Source of the DNA: Rhyacichthys aspro | Taxonomy: Eukaryota; Chordata; Actinopteri; Gobiiformes; Rhyacichthyidae | Length of the DNA stretch: 64,000 nucleotides | Direction: 5' to 3' | NCBI GenBank assembly: GCA_036850595.1 | Contig: CM072161.1 | Span: 5,477,905-5,541,904, forward strand | Notes under the pieces: model-generated | Databases searched by the model: none | What the model saw: only the letters and a program-made list of their open reading frames with translations | What the model was told of the DNA's origin: nothing | Shown here: positions 57,830 through 64,000 of the stretch, one piece after another | Layout of the letters: each line of letters starts with the position of its first letter | Numbering within the stretch: position 1 is the stretch's first letter | Position numbers and translations under genes: made by a program

Positions 57830-60800
57830 GAAAAATAGAACCAACTTAGAATTGCAGCAAATCAATATAAAAACCTCAAGCACTGATGCGTGGCTGTACA
57901 TTGTTATGTTGAGCCCTCGGACTGTGAAAGAACTACCAAGTGATTCAAACTAAAGTTAAAGTGAAATAAAGTGAACCAAAGTGAAGTAAGTCCTTGTGTT
58001 CCATGCATGACAGAGGAGACACCGCTTCCTCTCTTTTCATGACCCCATCTCCATAATTCACCTGACTCAGTAGACATGTTAAATATGCATGCAGCTTACT
58101 TTTACTCACATTGACCCCCGCCGGCGTGGCCGCAGTACGGGCGGTGGGAAACAAGTGGAGACGTTTGTCGTCCAGAGACATGTACGAGGTCCAAAGAGGG
58201 ACGTGACCGGGGCGAGGGTTGGGAGAGGAAATTGGAATGGAAATGTCTGTGAATAGACTTTGTGAGTGGTTTGGTTCAAGCATTGAATTTACTGTTAGCA
58301 ACGCATTGTGAGGCAAAATGACACAATTTTGAAGAAAGAAGAGGACTTTTCTCAGACTTTGTCAGGATGAGGTTGTTTGTGTTGCTCTGTCGATTTCGGT
58401 TTTTATTTCTTGTTTTTATTATAGTATTTTGAGTAAGTGCTATTTGCCGTTGTGTATTTTGTATCTTTCTTATTTTTTTCCTATTTGTTCTTTCTCACTG
58501 ACACTTTAAAATAGATTCATATGTTATTTTTTTAGATTCATGTGTTCTCTTTTGTTTTGTTTCTTTTTTGATATGAAATTAAAAATTATTTTGGAGATAC
58601 AACACCGAATATGAAGTCCATACTTAATTTAAAAAAAATATATATATATGTATAATAATAATTGCTAACGGTTTTGGTTACTCTGCATTTTGTTATAAAC
58701 ATAACTTCAACAGGGATCAAAATACAGCACTTTTATTTAACTGAGGTTGATATATTTACCATAGCATCATCATGAGTAAATGTCAGTCGTTCTTGAAATT
58801 CACTTAAGAGGTTCTGTATGAATAAGTTTCATCACGTCGTGCCCGCCCCTGCGTCCACTTCTCCATCTCTACAGCAATTATGTCTGACGCTCCGGGCTGA
58901 GTCCTCTGGTCATACTCCTGCTGACCTCACCCGTTAGGACGTGCAAACATGGGACGGCTTAAGGGAGCACACAGCCCTGAGGGGAAGGTTTGGAAATGTG
59001 AGGAGGTGACAAAAGTTGAAATTAACTTTCATTAAAAGAAAGATGCATCACTTTCTTGCAGAATAGATGGCACTGTAACTTTAAGCACCACAATAATGCT
59101 ACTAAAGAATTCAAAAACAAATTTTCTTCAATGCTACCGCACAATATGAATAAACGATGTATACTGTTTCAGAAATCATGTCCCATGTCAAGCAGAGTTA
59201 TCACCTCTGGTCCCTTATACCTTAATCCCTCTGAATCTTCCCTTCTGTCAACTGTCTGCTAATCCTCAAATGCACCGAGAGTCTCATAGCTTTTCCTATT
59301 TGAGTCATAAATGTCTCCTCTAAGACATATATTACTCAAATGGACGTAAAACACATAATAGACTTAATGGACCTGTGATTCATTGCTCTTAAAGCAAATC
59401 AAGGCAACTCCTGTAGTTAAAGTTCTCTGAATGATGCGGCGCTGATCTGCTGTCAAAAAAGTAGTACTCTTCAATGCTAACCTTGCCAGCCAGACCCATT
59501 TACTTTCTCAGCGAAGTGAAGTGGGTCTGCAACCCCTACCATTTAAACCTCTTACCAACAGACTCAGTCCTACCTGAACAATCATAACTGTATTATTCCA
59601 GCGACAGTTTATTCTGTGTATGTTGGTACTGTTTCCTGAATTGTGGTGCATTCACAGGTAGTTCAATCTGGTCCATCCGGTGTTCCTGCCCCCTGGAAAT
59701 CAAAATTTGAATCAATTTGAATCGATTTGGTTCCAAGGGGAAATTTAGAAGAACTGAGTAAAATTGAAAGTCTAATGTAAGTACTGTAAGTGTGTTCTAT
59801 GGGCTATGAAAGAGTGGTATTTAGCAGAATAATTACATAGAAAATAAAATGTGTCCATGTTTGACTCTTAGGGCTTGCAAGACGCACCTACTGGAAGTAC
59901 TAAAAGTCCAGCTAAAAGATTAAAGTAAAAAAAAAATTGATGCAAAAAGATACTAGGACATGCTTTAGAAAGTTGTCGGTGGGAAAGGGGGGACTATATT
60001 AAGACACTAGGATTAATATGCAAGTGGCAAAGCTGTTTCTTCAGTAAGATCAGCAGTGCACGGCTGTGATAGCCCAATAAGACCGGAAGGCATATTTTCA
60101 TCTATTTTAATTGCTCTGTGCCTTCCACTGCAGCACATGGTGAGCCACTAAAATACCAAACAGGTGGAGGTGACAGTCAGAATCCAACCAGAAAAACACA
60201 CTTTGTTTTGAATGGGCCATGGAAATAATTTATTGAAACAAGACTTGCTATAAAAATAGACTGTTTTATGACTTGCATGTTAAAATGTTCTATTGTGTCT
60301 GGGTGTGTGTTTCAATCAACCCAATCTCCCAAATGTAGTGTGTCGCACTTTTTAGAAAGGTGGGAAAGTAAAGTATAAATGTTCTGATGTGCATATTTAA
60401 CATTAAAATTTAGAGAGAGATGACAATACCTTTTATAAAAATCTTTAAACAACAGCAACAGTAGGATCATGTACTATAAAGCTGGATTTTGAAGTTAGTA
60501 ATGTTGTTTCGAGTAATATTATTTTAGTCTTAGTCCTTTGTTAATATACATCTGACCTTTTGATGTGACTGAAGAGTAGATACTGACTTTGCCTGTTTCC
60601 CATGAACACAGCCACAGCTCCACAGGGAAAGCCCAGGTTAACTGAAACACTTTGTGATACCACTAACCAGACCAGGCACATAAGGCATATCCAGGGTAGG
60701 TTCAATTGAATTTGACTTTACTACGTCAAGACTCATAGGTCACCTTTGTGTCAAAGCATGAAACAAAATTCACTTAAGGCTCTCCAAGTACCCCTGGATT

Positions 60801-60898
60801 TTCCACCACTCTAACCTGTCCTACCCCACGTCCATTGGAAAATAGCCCGTAGTTGATCAGAGAAAAATAATGGAGTGCGACATGTTTTGAAATGTACA
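57830..60898. other. Gene-free DNA
   Basis: No gene is supported. A 123-codon minus frame at 57945-58316 has no domain. A short (TA)n tract lies at 58638-58650. About 58830-59010 is GC-richer. Confidence 0.5.
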
Positions 60899-60900
60899 TA

Positions 60901-61655
60901 CCGTATTTTCCGGACTATAAGCCGCTACTTTTTCCCACGCTTTGAACCATGCGGCTTATACAGAGATGCGGCTTTTCTATGAATTTTTCTTCAGCCCTCA
61001 GGGGGGCGCTCTAGCAGGAAGAGCAAAAACGAGACAAACGAGGCAGCGGTAGTCAGTACAAACAAGAAAGCACCAGTTTTTATTCTTAGCACATGCAACC
61101 CAAGACGCACAACAGCAAAATACGGTAATATTTTTACACCCTCACCCCCTCATAATGGAAAACAAATGACGTGACAGTGGTTTGGTGTTCAGTAGTTTCA
61201 ATGCTCAGGAGGAAGATGAATAGTGACTTGTGGTTTCAGTGCACGGGAGAATGAAGCGACTTTAATAGTTGCGCAGTTGCACTTTAACAGTGCGCAGGAA
61301 GAAAAAGTGACAGTGGTTTGGTGTTCAGTGGTTTCAGTACGCAGGAGGAAGAAAAATAAAGCAACTTGGTTTTAGTGCACAGGAGGAAGATGAATAAAAC
61401 CATCAATGACTTTTCTGTTTTGTTTGATCAGCACTTTTACTGCCGTGTTACAGGCACTGTTCGGAAACAATCAGTTCAGGTATATGAATAAACACTTATG
61501 GTACAAAATCTTTCTATGTAAATATCTTATTTCTCAGCCTGGATATCGGCGGCTTATAGTCCGGTGCGGCTTATATGTGACAAAATATATATTTCTTTTA
61601 AATTTTAGTGGGTGCGGCTTATATTTAGGTGCACTCTATAGTCCGGAAAATACGG
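60901..61655. mobile_element. MITE with perfect 19-bp TIRs and TA target duplication, 755 bp
   Basis: Both ends read ccgtattttccggactata inward (60901-60919 and, inverted, 61637-61655), flanked by TA on each side. A TA duplication points to the Tc1/mariner-IS630 group, although I do not assign a family. Subterminal gcggcttata motifs repeat near both ends. The middle (about 61170-61395) holds imperfect ~50-100-bp direct repeats with cagtggtttggtgttcagt (61177 and 61311) and caggaggaaga words. There is no transposase; a 155-codon frame that starts inside it and runs out the right end is accidental. Confidence 0.85.
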
Positions 61656-61659
61656 TAAT

Positions 61660-64000
61660 CATTTTGTGCATAAGACAGAAAAAATTGAAAAGAATCAAAG
61701 AAATAATCCTAACCCTAAACTATCCTCTTTCCTTGATTTGCTTGAAAAACAGACTGATTTGTGATCTTCATGTCAAATTGCAGCCTGTTGTTTGTTTGTC
61801 TGGACAGGTGAGCCCATCACATGTGCTCTGTCTCAGACCTGCCTGCTGCCACTGGCCTGCTGCTGTGGAGTAGATCAGTGTGGAGGGCTGTAGTGGCGTC
61901 CTCCCCAGTCATCATGGCTCTAATGGGGACAGCCAGGTGCAAACAGCATGTAATCCTGTTTGTCACCCCCGGCGTCTCTGTATTTCCCTTCTTTCCTATT
62001 TGGCATGCAATCTGCATTGGAAGTGTGGATTTGAAAAAGCTGCCGCCCGAGGCAGTCACAGGTGGAGGCTGGGGAGGAGGTGAGGAGAGAGTTGGTGACA
62101 GAGAAAGGGAATGGAAGGAGCAGTGGAGGGATTTATGTGCTAATGCCCTCTTCCTGGGCGCACTATTTTTCACTTATCCTATACTTAGCCAATGGCGAGA
62201 GCTAATAAAGGCCCCTTATACCGGAATAAAGAGTGGGTCTATAGCGCCGCAGCAGAGAGGGTTATACCATCATCTGTGTGGGCAGCTTTATTTACAGAGG
62301 TGACTTCTTTGAGCATAGTTGAAAATGTAGACTAAAATAGAAGTCATTACATTAAAAATCTTGGAGGGAGCATGAATTAATAATAACACAAAAGGCCACC
62401 ACTGATTGCAGACAGCATGGGTACACTGCTCCTTTTTTTCTCACCCCAGTCTTCCAAATCAAATGTATCCTGATTTCTGCACTACTCATGCTTACATTCC
62501 ACATGTACTATTTAACATTTAGCAGTAACATGACACATATATGTTATTATATTCTAGGCATTGTCTTTAGGTGGAAACACATCAGGTTTGAAGGTCTTAG
62601 GTAAAATATAGTTTTGGCTGGTAGAACATGTATTTTCAAAACATAAAGATGCAGGGAGTCATTTTTGTCAAAATCTGGTGGCAACATTGCAGATTCCACA
62701 CATCAGACCTCACATTTCTACAGCCTGTGAGCACCTACACTAGCCATGAGTGTGCTTGACCTCCAGCAGTGCTCAGTTTGGGACATTGAGGGAAATGGAA
62801 ACACGTACAACTATGTTCTATTGGGCTTTAAATGTCAATTTTCCCACGATTAACAAATGCAAAGAGTGTTATTTTGGTGGGATGATACAAATGATGTCAT
62901 AATAAAAGTTAAATTGTACACTACATTGCACAGTGCATGCCAAAAGAGTTTTCCCTGACTAAACTAAACACAAAAACAGCACATGCTGGGATTAAACATT
63001 CTGTCCCAGGTGGTAAAATCCTGTGTTTTTAATCACTGTAGGGGACAAAAATAAAATGAGACAGCACAAATTTGTATGTGACTGATTGTAGTTCTGGAAA
63101 TACTGTTCTCAAATGGGTTGTTTTGTTGGAAAATTCTGTTTTTAGTTTTAGTCAGCTGGGATCTTTATGCTACTACAGAATTCACTTTTCAAAATGTGCA
63201 CCTATTCAAGAACTCAGAGCGCAACTACAGAGCTGCAAACTCAATATCGTCAATATGTCCAAATATCTTGTATATAAGATGTATGGAGAGTTGTGCTGAT
63301 GGAGTTCTGGTGAGAAAAATATTCTCACAAGGTCCAAGGCGTGCCCACCTCTCATAGTTACATCGTACAGTATCTGACTTCTATAACTTGGGTGCATTGT
63401 ATCTATGAAAGATGGATGAGGCATGTCAGAAAACCATCAAAATGACTTTGAGACTATAAATTTTAATGTTTAAAAGTTACTATCAAAAAGTTTCTTTCAA
63501 ATGTGACAAGGCTCACTCTCAGTTTTCCACCATAGTTTCTTTTTCTCACTAAAGCCACCTCAATACATCTTCATCTAACTAAGCCTGAGTTCACACACCC
63601 TTGTCAGACCATGCTTAAACTTTTGATGGTGCTTCCAGTGACTCTGGGCCGAGTTACATTAAAAAGGCTGGTAAACTTCAAGCAGCCATTCTTCAACCAT
63701 TAACAGCAGAGCAGCCTCTTGTGTGAATTACAGCAGCGCCGTGATGAATGATGGCACAATACGGAGCACCTAGTGGCTGGGACTTTTCAAGGACACTTTT
63801 GCCATGATTTGATCCTTCCTCAGACCGCTCTGAAGATTACAGTTCCTGCACTCCTCATATTTCCTGGAGCTAGAGCCACTTCGGAGCTACGAGTAATCTC
63901 ATTGGCCGGGTTAAACTCATATAGACAGAGGAAAGCCTGGCAGAGCACCTGAGAAACTGTACCAACAGGACAAAGAAACTGTAAGAGTACTGTATGAAAG
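61660..64000. other. Gene-free DNA, right flank
   Basis: No gene is supported. About 61800-62310 is GC-richer and unique, with open frames of 118 and 160 codons on opposite strands and no domain in either; a noncoding conserved block is more likely. The remainder is AT-rich unique DNA up to the window end. Confidence 0.45.
61800..62310. promoter_or_regulatory. Candidate conserved noncoding element
   Basis: This unique, GC-richer stretch ends with ccaatggcgagagctaataa and aaggccccttataccgg (about 62191-62224). These look constrained, and they contain a CCAAT word. Open frames on both strands without domains argue against a gene. This is inference from composition. Confidence 0.2.

Noticed and set aside
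61406..61873. 155-codon frame
   Set aside because: It starts inside a MITE, crosses its right terminus and continues into flanking DNA; no domain.
61817..62303. Overlapping 118- and 160-codon frames as a possible gene
   Set aside because: Neither has a recognisable domain, splice-site context or homologue I can recall; listed only as a candidate noncoding element.

Overview
The window reads as teleost fish nuclear DNA, probably from a percomorph-type genome, and I see no intact host protein-coding gene in it. Base composition is AT-rich. Apart from the retrotransposon described below, the longest open frames are short, overlap on both strands and encode no recognisable domain. The recognisable units are repeats typical of ray-finned fish: an L2-clade LINE with an esterase-type ORF1, Rex3/RTE 3' ends, tRNA-derived SINEs, several hAT-type MITEs and a Harbinger-type Myb-like gene remnant. 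There is no operon structure, CRISPR array or bacterial signal. The most likely setting is a gene desert or a very large intron.

Layout. 1-18 kb is mostly unique noncoding DNA with one hAT MITE (7685-8140, near-perfect 8-bp target duplication) and small dispersed repeat pieces. 18-25 kb holds a degenerate Harbinger Myb-like coding remnant (18378-18515) and a related repeat block near 22.3 kb. It also holds two tRNA-derived SINEs in divergent orientation (20.45-20.88 kb) and one member of a three-copy hAT MITE family (21.69 kb). 25.9-27.3 kb looks like a dispersed repeat split by a decayed LINE. 29.3-31.9 kb holds a SINE-like copy, a Rex3 fragment and an element with a long inverted repeat. 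41.04-41.35 kb is an odd homopolymer-rich block that looks like bad sequence. 41.39-46.44 kb is a near-full-length L2-clade LINE on the minus strand.

48-56 kb holds another decayed LINE, two more copies of the hAT MITE family (52.35 and 54.94 kb) and a 13-copy 27-bp minisatellite next to a Rex3 fragment. 57.3-57.8 kb and 60.9-61.65 kb are two further MITEs with clear terminal inverted repeats.

The only sequences that work together as genes are the LINE's ORF1 (coiled coil plus SGNH esterase) and ORF2 (APE endonuclease plus reverse transcriptase). ORF2 is broken at two places, and each break is explained by a one-base change in a homopolymer. Several GC-richer unique stretches could be conserved regulatory elements, but that needs cross-species alignment. 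I found no convincing new biological system. The best leads are the near-intact LINE with its 16-bp 5' tandem repeat, the hAT MITE family with a variable 21-bp internal array, and the nested and paired repeat structures.
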